From Smallanthus sonchifolius (taxonomy: Eukaryota > Streptophyta > Magnoliopsida > Asterales > Asteraceae): DNA of 64,000 nt. A program made the position numbers and the translations under genes. This document shows positions 21,640 to 32,390 of this stretch, piece by piece. Below the pieces are notes generated by a model that made no database searches, was not told where the DNA came from, and saw only the letters and a list, made by a program, of their open reading frames with translations. Numbering within the stretch: the stretch's first letter is position 1; each line of letters starts with the position of its first letter. Where the stretch lies: contig CM042034.1 of NCBI GenBank assembly GCA_023525975.1, forward strand, positions 65,779,279 through 65,843,278. Reading direction: 5' to 3'.

Positions 21640-23209
21640 TATCAATTTTTTTCTAGTAATTTCTACTCAAGTGATTAATAAAAGTTTCTTTCTTGGTTTG
21701 CTTAATGGTTTTGAAACCTCCATAAAGCATTAATTTCAGTTTATCATTTGATTACACAGTGTCAGGTTCAGTTAAAATGTAATTATCACGATCAGTGATA
21801 ATGTTTTTCACAACCTTTTGCTCACCAAGCAACTCTTCTGAGACAACACTCTCAAGATTGAGTCTTTGGTCAGCACTGGACGTTCCACCTTGACTTTGAT
21901 TGCGGTTATTCTGATTGTTAAATCCATGGTGTTTTCCTGAGCTGCTTCCCTGGCTTGGTCTAGTGAAACCCGAAGCTGGTGCTTTATCCTTCTAACATTC
22001 CCTTGCGAAATGTCCAAAGTTTTGACATTTGTAGAACTTAGCTTTGCATTTATCAAATACAACTTTGGCATTTGAACGCCCACCAATGAACTTCCTGCCA
22101 GTTCGGTTCAGGAAACGCTTCGCTCTTCTTAAGATCATGGCCATATTCCACTAAATATCCATGTCCTCCATGTCGTCTGGATCCACCTGATTGAAGTCTT
22201 CCTTAATGGTCTCAGGATCCGTTAGCTTCCCACCAATGAAGTTCTCGTAGGCAAGCATACATGACGAGAACAAGGCCACATGATCTTCCACAATTTTGGC
22301 TAGGGTAGTTTGGTTGGCTGAAGAGGTAGATGTAGTGTTTCTTGACGAGGATTGATGGTGTTGACCAGATCTGATGCAGTAAAACAGTATAATTACGACC
22401 ACCATTCAAGTTTTCCTCTTCTTGAGGACTCCCGAGGTACAAGGCAATTCCAATACCAGACCATTTTTTGCAGTAGAATTCACCCCAAAATACATGGAGG
22501 GATCATGTATTTGAGGTCGTCCAGAACTTTCCTTCTTTGTTAGGTTCATATCATGTGCCTGAACCTTGCCTATCACTTCCTCAACAGTCATCTCATAGAA
22601 TATTGAGTTTTCTCTCAACAGAATGGTATACATGTCAAACTTAGGTGGTAAGGCATCCAGAAACTTTTCCACTAACTCATAAGAAGGATACTTGAGCTCA
22701 TACGACTTCAGCTCAGTCTTGAGATGATAGAATCTAGAAATAAGTTCAATAGTTTATTCATTCTCCAAGTACCTGAAACACTCATATTGTTTCCTCAGAA
22801 ACTCTCTCCTGCTCTTCTTGATGTCACTGTTCCCCTCAAACCTCTTCTTAATGGCCTTCCAAAGATCTTTAGAATTATCATAGCCCGTGAAGCTATGAAA
22901 AAGATCTATAGACAATGCCATATTAATAGACCCATGTGCCTTCTTTTCACGATCATATACTTTCTTTTCTTCTTCTTCTAACTTGGAAATAGGTTTGGGA
23001 ATAGTTTCTTCAAGAAACACATAAGTTGAATGTTTATATCCCTCAAGAATAGGTATCAAGAGTGAGGAATCAGTATATGAGATGTACTACTCAAAGCGTG
23101 CTTTCCAATTCGAATAATCATTTACATTAAGCAGCTTTGGTGGTTTATGAGGAGTCCCAATCTCGTTGTCATATTTAAACAGGCTACTCAGGTTCTGAAG
23201 GTTTGCCAT
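21640..23209 (-). pseudogene. Element C gag, N-terminal part (minus strand)
   Basis: The gag start is the ATG at 23209, reading MANLQNLSSLFKYDNEIGTP, then PPKLLNVNDYSNWKARFE and a stop. The UBN2-like domain follows with EEKKVYDREKKAHGSIN, LWKAIKKRFEGN and FLDALPPKFDMYT, plus an in-frame stop near 22754. A frameshift occurs near 22405. Next are GGKLTDPETIKEDFNQVDPDD and a zinc knuckle whose first cysteine is now phenylalanine (FYKCQNFGHFAREC, near 22030), with a stop after it. Gag is interrupted by B at 21635 and continues at 9056 with the second knuckle. It is closely related to the gag of E. Confidence 0.88.
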
Positions 23210-23763
23210 GGTGTACCACTTAGACAAAAATCAGAAAATCAGCACAACTTGCGCACTTAAGAAATGGCCTTGCGCACTTAGAGAATGGTCTTGCGTACTT
23301 AAGAATTCCTTCTTGCGTACTTAGTAAGTACGCAGGAAGAATGGTAAGTACACAGGAACAAAGTTTAAGTACGCAGCAAACTAGTCTTGCGTACTTAACA
23401 AGTACGCTGTAACAGTGTACTTTTTGCCAAAAATGGTAAGTATGCAGTTCACTTTATCCACCTGCTCCACCAACTTTTTTCGGTCGTCGGAATATGCTCA
23501 AAGTTTCAAAAATTAATGTTTTGAACAAATTGATCAAGCCAGAAGGTTAGAAACTTGTTTCTAACAAACCCTTGGTGATCAAAACACTCAAACAAACAAC
23601 AAAAATGTCAGATTTTGACTGATTTTTGACTCTAAAACAGCGCTCAAGAGCTACCTCTGTTTTATCACAAAAATCACCAAAATAGGTCACTTTTTCTTGT
23701 AAAAAGGTTGTAGATTGTGTGGAAAATGCTCCTAACACACTCACAACACTCGAAATCAAGAGC
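23210..23763 (-). repeat. Element C leader with keyword copies
   Basis: The leader lies between the primer site and gag. Between 23250 and 23445 it carries six or more keyword copies or half-copies, such as GCGCACTTAAG and arms GCGTACTT and AAGTACGC around GTA. No ORF is visible. The placement parallels the leader arrays of B and E. Confidence 0.8.
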
Positions 23764-23767
23764 CAAT

Positions 23768-23779
23768 GCTCTGATACCA
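23768..23779 (-). other. Element C primer binding site
   Basis: The minus strand reads TGGTATCAGAGC two bases inside the LTR end, an exact match to the initiator methionine tRNA primer site. Confidence 0.92.
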
Positions 23780-23781
23780 CT

Positions 23782-24291
23782 TGTAGGTCCCCGGGTGTAT
23801 CAGATCGTTACGTGCGAGCGTGTGTGGCTAGTCGAACTGGGTGCGAAATGCCCGTGACTAGGTGGAGTACCAGACAACACAACAAAGTAAACCGAAAACA
23901 AACACGAAATACTTCAAACTTCGTCTATTGATAATCACAGTTGGTTACAGAGAATGAGTGCGTACATAACTTCTGTCACTACCAGCTATTTATACTAAGA
24001 CATGTTGCCTGCACACTTGACAAGTGCGGATGGCTTAACTCCTACGTACTTAGCAAGTATGCAGCGCTTTGTTCATGCGTACTTGCTAAATACGCAGGAT
24101 CTACATCCTGCGCACTTGTTAAGTGCGCACAACACTTTACAAAGACAAACCAAGTACAAATACCTACATATATGTCTACAACTCGATAAACCAATACATA
24201 CAGATACTAAATACAATTACAAGTACAAAAAGTAAAGTACAAAAGCATATGACAACATCCGGAGTGTTTGTCACATAAACGTGCTCCAACA
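23782..24291 (-). repeat. Element C 5' LTR (510 bp)
   Basis: On the minus strand it starts TGTTGGAGCACG and ends GGGGACCTACA. It is alignable with the 3' LTR of A. Keyword copies lie at 24008-24130 and a TATA box TATAAATA at 23988-23995 (plus coordinates). Confidence 0.92.
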
Positions 24292-25560
24292 GTTATGGTT
24301 CATGTGCAGGGGATGTAGGTGGTCTAGGAATATGTACATGTTGTGGAGATGGTGGTGGTGTTGGTTGTGGTGTAGGTTGAGGAGTTGGAATGGGATTGGT
24401 GTGCTCAGGAATGTTGAATAAAGACTCTGAGGATGATGACAATTCATCAAACCCGGTCTTTATTTTCTTTGCCTTAGGCTCTTCCAGCTCATAATCAGAG
24501 CCTGTGCCAGCTTGTCTTTTGGAGGAGGACGCAGGATGCTCTGCTTATCCATCGGAATCGGACTTATAGTAATTCGAGCCATAGATTCCTACATCCAGAG
24601 TCCCACTAGAATCTGCACTCTCCTCCTCAGCTCCTTGTACATTTGCTTCAATATTAACCACTGGTTTAATTGGAACTTGAACTTTCTCTAATTGAATTGC
24701 AATCTCTGGATCAATAAAAGGAGCTTCAATGACGGGCTCAACAAAGGGCTGTACTTCTTCTTGGACATGAGGGATTTCTATTTCAACTTCAACTTCATGT
24801 TCCTCCTCATTCCCTTATCCTTGTTCCATTTCTTCTTCTTCTTCATCAGATGATGATGATTCTTCAATCTCCTCTATTGGTAATTTAGGATCAATGTCTG
24901 GTACTAACGCTTCCTCCTCACCGATTACATGACCAAACAGAGGAACATTAGCTATCACTTTGTTGGTTCTCTTGTTTGTGCTTTTCATGTAGCTAAGAGT
25001 CTTAGTAGCCATGTGGTCAAAGACAAGAATATTTCCTTCTTGTTGAAGATTTGGGTGAAGATGATTGATAATGATTTGAAGGAATCTTGAATAAACCAGA
25101 AATTTCTCTTTAACTGCTCCAGTCAAGTTTTCTTTTAGTTGCCTAAACACCAACCCAGAGAAGTTGTAGTTCCTTCCCTTGATCAATCCCAATACCGCAT
25201 ACGCCACCATGATTTTGCTGAGTCAAAGCCACCTTTTCAAATGGACAAGTAGTGGATAAAGACATGCACAAAATATCTCTAGTGTGGTGGAAGGGAGTTC
25301 TTGATAATCTGTCTGCTTTTAAATTCATCAGGGTGACCCAATCTTCTGAAGCATTCTTAGACATAGAAACTTAGGAATTCAATGGGTGCTTCAGGATTAT
25401 CATTAAAATGTAGCACATGTCTGATTATAGTCTCAGAAAAAATAACTTCTTGCTCTCGAACAGTAGCTCTGATTTGCTCCACATTATCCACAGTCACAAT
25501 TTCAGCTGTCTCCCAGAACTCCCTTATAGATGTTTCAAAGACAGGCAAGTTGTGACTTAT
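24292..25560 (-). pseudogene. Element D extra ORF, main part (minus strand)
   Basis: Minus-strand reading from 25560 gives SHNLPVFETSIREFWETAEI, then IRATVREQEVIFSETIIRHVL. Decayed frames with the WRY-like and SL-LS segments follow, then NYNFSGLVFRQLKENL and FLVYSRFLQIIIN. An acidic linker with a DEEEEEM stretch ends at a stop near 24815. Beyond it the frame resumes as an acidic, proline-rich region with a basic PKAKKIK and SSKRQAGTGSDYEL, which resembles the SSKRKRQSTSSEYE segment of A. The sequence ends at the C insertion. Function is unknown, as for A, B and E. Confidence 0.7.
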
Positions 25561-26024
25561 TGTAGGTTCCAGCGGGTCTACTGATCGATATCTGCTGTAA
25601 AACACGTAATACGAATACGAAGTGCGGAATCCTATCGTATACGTACGTCTCGAATAATACCGAATGTAAAACAATCACACAAGACACGATTTTGATGAAA
25701 GCTTCTTGTATTATCTCACAAATAGTACACACGAATGAATCCTCTGTTCTAAGTTCTAACTCTTTCGTCTTCTCTCTTCTTTTTCTTATTTACAGATCTG
25801 AATCACTCATGAACTATTTATAGCCACACACTCTGCACCAGGCGAACTTGTTAAGTTCGCCTCTCTTAGTCCAGGCGAACTTGTTAAGTTCGCCTCTCTT
25901 AGTCTAGGCGAACTTAATAAGTTCGCATATGCAAACTTAAACTTTTACAATACAAAACAAACAAAACGTTAAACATAAAGACTAATCTATTACAAGGCTT
26001 GTTGTCACAAAACATGCTCCAACA
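25561..26024 (-). repeat. Solo LTR of the E family inside the extra ORF of D
   Basis: The 464-bp segment starts TGTAGGTTCC and ends CTCCAACA on the plus strand, that is TGTTGGAGCATG to GGAACCTACA on the minus strand, matching the E 5' LTR at both ends. Keywords with arms GGCGAACTT and AAGTTCGCC lie at 25841-25861 and nearby to 25927. A TATA box is at 25815-25822. Flanks CTTAT (25556-25560) and ATTAT (26025-26029) are a 5-bp duplication with one change. The D reading frame continues on both sides, so only an LTR was left, as after LTR-LTR recombination. Confidence 0.88.
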
Positions 26025-26150
26025 ATTATGGCAAAACTGATGTTGGAATTGGCCAGAAAGTTCAAGACTTGGACGAAATCAGCACTTTTAGGATCATTGG
26101 CATCTAGGAATGCACATACATTATGCCTTTTTTACAAATAAGAGATCCAT
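26025..26150 (-). pseudogene. Element D extra ORF, 5' end (minus strand)
   Basis: The ATG at 26150 (minus) reads MDLLFVK, then a one-base shift into HNVCAFLDANDP and FVQVLNFLANSNISFAI. This is collinear with the first 40 or so residues in B and E. The frame resumes beyond the solo LTR as SHNLPVFETSI, showing that the ORF was continuous before the insertion. Confidence 0.75.
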
Positions 26151-26152
26151 AT

Positions 26153-26779
26153 CTGTATATAATGAAATTATCAAAAATCTGACACTTAGAAAAATTTTAG
26201 AAGCAGCCTCATCGAAAGTACTAGTTTTGGTTGAAAAAACTTAATCGAAACTACAAGTTCCGATCCGAAACTTAGAATTTTTTTGAAAAAAACGACCGAA
26301 ACTACATAGTTTCGCAAAGAAACTTAATCAAACTTACTAAGTTTCGGGCATATTTGGGCATCGAAACAACTAGTTTCGATTGAATACCTGTTCAAATTTC
26401 AAAATGACCCCTTTTAAGGAAGAACACCCCTTTTATCGAAACTACTAGTTTCGATGCCTGAAATTTGAACAGACTTAGAAGACTCAAAAGACCCAAAAAT
26501 GTATATATAGACACATAGAACTTTCATCAAACAAACAAAAAGATAAAATAAAGGACAAGAATGGCCTGTGAGTGTCGAAACTCCATCTTACCGAGATTTT
26601 TTACTGTAATATGCAAATATGTACAATAATCAGGTGGGATATCGACAATGGAAATGTTATAAGCAAGATTTAAACACAAAATGACCAAAGTTATGAAGAT
26701 TCGGTTGTAAAACTTTAAAAAATGAAACCCTAGGTCTGGCATTTTGCAAAATCGCATTTTTTGAGCATAAGAGTAGTAC
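26153..26779 (-). other. Element D putative 5'-UTR intron with keywords (minus strand)
   Basis: The minus strand shows a donor CATCAG|GTACTAC (GT at plus 26778-26779) and an acceptor TTATATACAG ending at plus 26153, two bases before the extra-ORF ATG. The 627-nt interval contains five or more keyword dyads at 26212-26455. The best has arms ATCGAAACT and AGTTTCGAT around ACT (26435-26455). This is the same position as the intron arrays of B and E. Confidence 0.5.
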
Positions 26780-27286
26780 CTGATGAAGACGGCGGCGGAG
26801 GATCAGGTTAAAATATTGATTAAGAAACTTAGACCGATGGATTTTGTGAGCTTTTGTATGTGAAGATGAAGGTGTAAAGTGGTTCTGATAATGCAAGTGA
26901 ACTTGGCAAGGAAGAAACCTGATTATGAGGTCATTTAATTTTCTCATGTGGCTGATGACCTTAATGCCCCTGTCAAAACTATTAGTTTCAATAGGCAAAA
27001 AGAAGTTTCGGGTGACTTATGGAGTTTCGGGTGACATATGAAGTTTCGATAGCCATTAGATCAGATGAGTGAAAATAACAAAAATAACTCAAATATTTAC
27101 AACTTTATACAAGTTAACAAGGAAGATTAGATTTGATATAAGAGAGTAAAATAAAGTAAAGCTATACAAAGACTATTTACACTTATCTTTTGGAAAAGAT
27201 CCAACATGAGATCAGGTCTGGTCAGTCTCTTGAAACACTTCCTTTCGCAATCAACTACTGTGAGACCCTGAAGATAGCTGATATTT
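26780..27286 (-). promoter_or_regulatory. Element D leader exon, upstream keywords and spacer (minus strand)
   Basis: On the minus strand, three keyword half-sites (TTTCGGGTGAC and AACTAATAGTTTTG type) lie at 27050-26974, followed by about 190 nt up to the donor at 26779. No convincing TATA box is seen between them. The rest, 27060-27286, is AT-rich spacer with nothing recognisable. By position it corresponds to the internal promoter cassettes of A, B and E. Confidence 0.4.
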
Positions 27287-27719
27287 TGTTGGTGCATGTT
27301 TTGGTGACAACTAGCTTTGTAAAGTTTAGTCTTTAGGTTTAAGGTTTTGTTTGTTTTGTATTGTAATAGTTTAAGTTTGCACAGGCGAACTTAATAAGTT
27401 CGCATGGTATAGTTGAGGCGAACTTAACAAGTTCGCCTGAACTAAAGGTGGCGAACTTATTAAGTTCTCCTGATTCAGTTTGTGTTGTCTATAAATAGTT
27501 CAAAAGTTGTTCTCATTTGTAACTTCTGTACTTTTCTAGAACTACTCTGTGTTTACTGTTTACTGATAATACAAGGAGCTTTTTATGAAATCTTGATTTG
27601 TGTGATTGCATTACGTGCGTGAGTATTCGAGACATACGTACACGTAAGGATTTCGCACTTCGTGTACGTATCACGTGTTTTACAGCTGAGATCGATCATT
27701 AGACCCGCTGGTACTTACA
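27287..27719 (+). repeat. Element E 5' LTR (433 bp)
   Basis: It starts TGTTGGTGCATG and ends GGTACTTACA. Three keyword dyads lie at 27383-27471, with arms GGCGAACTT and AAGTTCGC(C) around 3 bp. A TATA box TATAAATA is at 27490-27497. Confidence 0.92.
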
Positions 27720-27721
27720 AG

Positions 27722-27733
27722 TGGTATCATAGC
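27722..27733 (+). other. Element E primer binding site (one mismatch)
   Basis: TGGTATCATAGC lies two bases after the LTR and differs from the initiator methionine tRNA site by one base (G to T at position 9). Confidence 0.85.
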
Positions 27734-28192
27734 TATTGTTCTTTATTAGCTACTGTTGTTTGATATTGTCTCGGTTGATTTTTCACAACAAGATCGAGAT
27801 TTTCAGAAGTTTCTGTGTTCTTAAGAGTTTTGTGATTTTTGTGATGGATTTGAGTGATTTCTTCATTTTTGGTGTTGTTTTACCAAAATTGATCCGTTAG
27901 AAGTGTTCTAAATCATTATTTGAAGAATCCTACGGAAGAAATTTCTCTAATTCATTCTAAATCAAGAATTATGGAAATTTTCGGATCTGTTCGTGCGTTT
28001 GGGTGTTAGAACAATCTTCCTTGTTCTTCAGCTGAAACAGGCGAACTGTTCTGATCAGTTACGGGCGAATTTGTCAAGCGAACTTATTAATTTCGCTGGA
28101 TTTCATTCAAGTGAACTTAGTAGGCGAATTTGTTAAGTTCGCTTAATACAGAATCTTTGAAAAACTTTCTAAGTGTTCAAATGTGTTCAAGA
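27734..28192 (+). repeat. Element E leader with keyword copies
   Basis: About 300 bp without features are followed by a cluster of degenerate keyword copies at 28039-28143 (GGCGAACTG, GGGCGAATTTG, AACTTATTAATTTCGC, AGGCGAATTTGTTAAGTTCGC type). Gag starts 50 bp later. Confidence 0.8.
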
Positions 28193-31089
28193 ATGTCATC
28201 TACTTCAAATCAAGTGAACAATATGACTCATTTACTGAATCATGACAATGTGATTGGAACTCCCCAAGCCACCGAGGCTTATGAATCTCAAAGATTATTC
28301 TAATTGCAAAAGTCGATTTGAGAATTATGTTAATATCAATGACACGAGTTTGTGGATTCCTATTAGTGAGGGATATGAGCATCCAGTGCATAGTCATATG
28401 GGTGTTTCAGATACACCAAAACCAATTTCAGCTCTTAGTGATGAGGAAAAGAAGCTTTATGATCGTGAAAAGAAAGCTCTTGCATCTTTATCCATGTGTT
28501 TACCACTACACATTTATCATACTTTCAAGAAGTTTAAGACTTCTCGACAACTTTGGGAAGGTTTGGCTAAAAGATGTGAGGGTAGCACTGACATCAAGAA
28601 GAGCATAAAAGAATTGTTAAAGAAACAGTTTAGCATTTTTAAAAACTTTGATGGTGAATCGGTGGATGAACTCATGTCAAGATATTATCATCTTCTAAGT
28701 GAAATGGTCAACAATGACATCACTTACAAAAACAAGAAAATTCTTGAAAAGTTCTTGGATGCTTTGCCAGCACATTTTGAGATGTACACCATAGTGATCA
28801 AAGAACAATCTGGATTTGATGATCTTAGTCGTGAAGATTTGATGGAAAAGATTCAATCATATGATCTGCATAAACAAAAGAAAGACACTGTTTATCAAGA
28901 TCCAAGCATTTACTTTGGGAAAGGTACATCAGCACCGAAATCTGGTGGAGTTACTTTATTTTCGGGAGAGTCGTCTGATGTTCCTAAAGACAGTTCTTGT
29001 CAAGAAAATACATGCTTTGTTGCTTCAAACTCTGGATGTTCAACTCATAGCAAGAATGAAGGTCATTCGTGTTCTACTAAAGTGTCTCCATCTGCAGCTA
29101 ATGATATGATGGCAATGATTGCATCATTCTTAACCTCTTATGAAAGTTTTATTGGTGGTAAGATCACTGATCCTGATATGATTGAGGAGGATTTTAAACA
29201 GCTGGATAAAAATACTTTGGAAGAAATGAATATTCAGTGGAACATGACATTGTGGTTGAGACAAGGAAGAGATCACTTGAAGAGAACTGGAAAGAAGTTC
29301 ATTGGGGCATCAAGCAAAACCAAGATGGGAATGGATAAGTCTAAGGTGAAGTGTTATAATTGTCAAGAGTTTAGTCATTTTGCTCGAGAATGTACAAAAC
29401 CAAGAAATCAGAATCAAGGACCTTTAAACTCTCAAGGAAATCAAAACAAACAGAGTACTTCCACAGCTTTGATATCTCAACAAGATGAAAATTATGACTG
29501 GGGTATTCATTTTGAAGATATTGTGGCTCATGTTAGTCAAGCTTTTCTGGCTGAAGTACATAATGAAGATGGAATTTAAAGTGGTTCTTCTGATAGTGAC
29601 TCTACAGATTCTGGGAGTTTACATGAAAGTGAAGAGTCAGTGCCTCAGAAGAGTGAACCAAAGTTTTCAAATGAAGATTTACTGAATGATGGAGTTACTG
29701 GAAATGTTACATAAAAGATTGCAGAGATGTTAGCTGAAGGGAATGCATTCATGGCTAATTCTAAGCAGGTAAAACAGGTTGACTCTTGTTTAAAATGCAT
29801 TGATTTTGAATTCAAAATTATGAGATTGTGTGATGATAACACGAATCTCATCTGTGACATGAAAGCAATGTACACATCGAACCAAACTTTGAAGGAAAAT
29901 GAAACAGTTTTGAAAGCTAAAATTGAATCTCTAAAATGAGATATTAAAGTTTTGCAAACCAAAGTAAATGAACCAGCATTTCACCTCGATGTGTCATACT
30001 CTGAGTATGAAAAGAAAATTAATGAACTTTTTGTGTCACAGACAGAGGTAACAAAATTGTTACGCAAGCTTGAGTGTTATAAGAATTCCACTTTCTTGTT
30101 GAAATATTATAATAATAAAGCTTTGGGTGAAAAGGTTATTGGTGGGGTTGGTTCTTGTCCTTCTTTTGATGATACAGAGATTGGGGGAAGTGTTGGTTAT
30201 TGTCCACCGTTTAATGCAAATTATACCACATGTTTGATTGAAGAAGTTTTGGTTGAAGATTTGGAACCAAAAACTGTTTTGAACATCAATCCCGTTACTG
30301 GTAAAGACATGATATATGATGCTTCAACTGATGATGAAGTTTTTGATTCAGAGAAAGTTGAAGGCATAGTGAAAGATTGTAAGTATGTGGAACCAGTCAT
30401 GATGAAAACAGTGACCAGAGACAAACAAGATTGAGAACATCTCAACTCTTCATTTTTGTAAAAAGAAACTTGAAAAGGAAACTCATCAGGTTGTTCATTC
30501 TTCAAACACTATTTCTCAGTGTTCATCATCCACTTCACTCAAGGTTCAGAAAGAAAAGTATGTTCGTGTCTACAAGGAAAAACGTGCTTGTTTTCATTGT
30601 TGTGATGTTGGTCATATTCTGAAAGATTGTCCAAATAAGAACTTGGGGAAGCGTCTGGAGAATCCAAAGTTGGCACGACCTTTTGTGAATCCACCAGCAA
30701 AATCTGTAAGTAAGAATGTGGACAGTGGTGTAAAAAAGCCAAGTGTCCAGACTGCTTCTGATACAGTGAAAATTGTGAAGAAGATTGAGTCAATTGGTGA
30801 GCCTACCCAACCAAAAGAAAATTTGTCTAAACCACAAAGACGTCGAAGAAATAAATAGTTGAGAAAACTTCTCGAACAACCAGTGGTAAATGACAAGGTT
30901 GAGGTGTTGAGAGAGACTAACAAGGTTCAAGTTACATCAAAGTGGAAACCTAAATCCACTGTTACTGTTTCTGGGAAATAATCTCCTAAAATTCAGGAGA
31001 AATTTGATTGTGTATTGAAGGAAATAATTTATTTTGATGAATAAGGCCAACCCAAGACCACAATGGCTTGGGTCTCTATTACTAACTAA
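28193..31089 (+). pseudogene. Element E gag (broken)
   Basis: The start ATG 28193 reads MSSTSNQVNNMTHLLNHDNV, followed by a frameshift near 28255 into a long open part (28254-29579). That part is UBN2-like with DEEKKLYDREKKALASLS, LWEGLAKRCEGS and LDALPAHFEMYT, and has an intact knuckle CYNCQEFSHFAREC near 29350. After a TAA at 29577 come a serine/acidic and coiled-coil-like stretch with stops at 29712 and 29937, then a second knuckle CFHCCDVGHILKDC near 30590 and a lysine-rich tail. The last segment reads MAWVSITN with TAA at 31087-31089. That stop is shared with C and J and is probably original. Confidence 0.9.
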
Positions 31090-31110
31090 TCATTTCTGTT
31101 TGTGTGCAGG
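31063..31110 (+). promoter_or_regulatory. Element E gag stop, branch-point and 3'-splice-like junction
   Basis: After AWVSITN and TAA the sequence reads ACTAACTAAT, a pyrimidine-rich run and TTTGTGTGCAG (AG at 31108-31109). The pol frame opens in phase 0 at 31110 with GTPRR. ACTAAC is a strong branch-point match. The distance from gag ATG-AWV to the protease WYVDSG is 77 nt in both E and C, placing pol out of frame with gag. Confidence 0.5.
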
Positions 31111-32390
31111 GAACTCCAAGGAGGACTGTTGTCGACCATTGGTATGTTGACAGTGGATACTCTCGGCACATGACGTGAAATCTTAACTTATTGGAAAATG
31201 TGAAAGAAAATCAAGGAAGATACGTTGCTTTTGCAGGAAAGAAAGGAGGAAATATTTCTGACCAAGGAACTGTGTCGAATGGGAGATTGAGCTTTGAGAA
31301 AGTCAACTGTATTGAGCAGCTAGAACATAATATGTCATCTGTTTCGCAAGTCTGTGATAAAGATTTCTCATTTCATTTTAATAACTTAGAATGTTTGGTT
31401 CTAAAGCCGGGATTTGTGATACCTGAAGATTGGATACTTATGCGAGCTCCTCGAAAGAATGATACATATGTGCTTGACATGAGCACAGCAACGATAACGT
31501 CGGCTGTCCCAACTTTACTTCTTTCGAATGATTCCTAGTCCGATTCAACTTTGTCGCACCGGAAAATGGCTCATATAAATTTCAGAAAAATGAACTATCT
31601 CGTTAAAAATGGGTTGATTTCTTGTGTCCCAGTTATGAGATTTCATGTGAATGAAGACTGTATTCCATGCAAGAAAGGTAAGCAGCACAGGAAGTCTCAT
31701 CCTTCAAAGTTGACTAATTCAATTGTTACTCCTTTAGAGTTGTTGCATATGGATTTGTTCGGACCTATTAGTGTCAAGAGTGAAAGCGGCAAATCTTATT
31801 GTTTGGTAGTGACTGATGATTACTCGAGGTTTTCTTGGGTCAAATTTCTTGCTTCTAAGGATGAAATAGCTGAAATTCTTAAGTTCCTAATTGTAGGACT
31901 TGAGAAATTGTTCAAATTGCAAGTCAGGATAATTCGTAGTGACAATGGCACAGAATTCAAGAATGGAAATTTGGGTTTGTTCTGCTTGACGAAGGGTATC
32001 CATCATGAATTTAGTGCTCCTTATGTTCCTCAACAGAATGGTGTTGCTGAACGGAAGAATCGAACTCTTATTGAGACGGCTCGTACTATGTTATCTGCTT
32101 TAAGATTGTCGGTTACTTTTTAGGCAGAGGCAGTTAATACAGCTTGTCATGTTCTAAATAGGGTTTTGACCGTGAAGAAACACAACAAAACATGTTATGA
32201 ATTGCTAAACAATCGAAAACCTAATATGGCGTATCTTTTGCCCTTTGGGAATCCATGTACCTTGTTAAAGACTCGCGATGTTCCTACTAAATTCAGCTCG
32301 AAGGCGATTGAGGGAATTTTCTTGGGATACGTTGTAAATTCTCATAATAAGAGAGTTTTTAACAAAGAATCACGTCAAATTGAAGAATAG
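31110..32390 (+). pseudogene. Element E protease, pre-integrase and integrase
   Basis: The protease WYVDSGYSRHMT keeps its catalytic aspartate (31149-31151), but a TGA follows at 31176. The pre-integrase domain at 31191-31538 reads RYVAFAGKKGGN and VIPEDWILMRAPRKNDTY and ends at TAG. The integrase is largely open at 31551-32123, with CIPCKKGKQHRKSH, LLHMDLFGPIS, VRIIRSDNGTEFK and NGVAERKNRTLIETA, so the DDE residues are intact. A TAG replaces the tryptophan of TFWAEAV at 32121. The C-terminal part continues to 32390. Confidence 0.92.

Larger units (their letters stand above)
21635..24291 (-). mobile_element. Element C, gag and 5' LTR half (right part, minus strand)
   Basis: On the minus strand this half reads 5' LTR (24291 to 23782), primer site, keyword-rich leader, gag start at 23209 and gag down to the insertion point of B. 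No polypurine tract lies before the LTR, and the outer flank is the extra ORF of D. The LTR is therefore the 5' LTR of C inserted into D, not a 3' LTR of D. Confidence 0.9.
24292..27286 (-). mobile_element. Element D remnant (minus strand), oldest layer of the nest
   Basis: It consists of an extra ORF interrupted by the LTR of C on the left and by a solo LTR in the middle, then an intron-like and keyword-rich region, and a spacer into which E inserted at 27287. Neither LTR of D is in the window. Its keyword is ATCGAAACT, ACT, AGTTTCGAT, different from those of C and E, so D is a separate family. Confidence 0.75.

Noticed and set aside
23782..24291. Reading this LTR as the 3' LTR of element D
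   Set aside because: There is no polypurine tract between the D ORF and the LTR, and a perfect primer site lies on the inner side, so it is the 5' LTR of C.
26527..26998. Two overlapping minus-strand frames of 76 and 113 codons in the D intron and leader region
   Set aside because: No similarity to any element protein here, hydrophobic/low-complexity composition, and they cross the proposed splice donor without start-site support.
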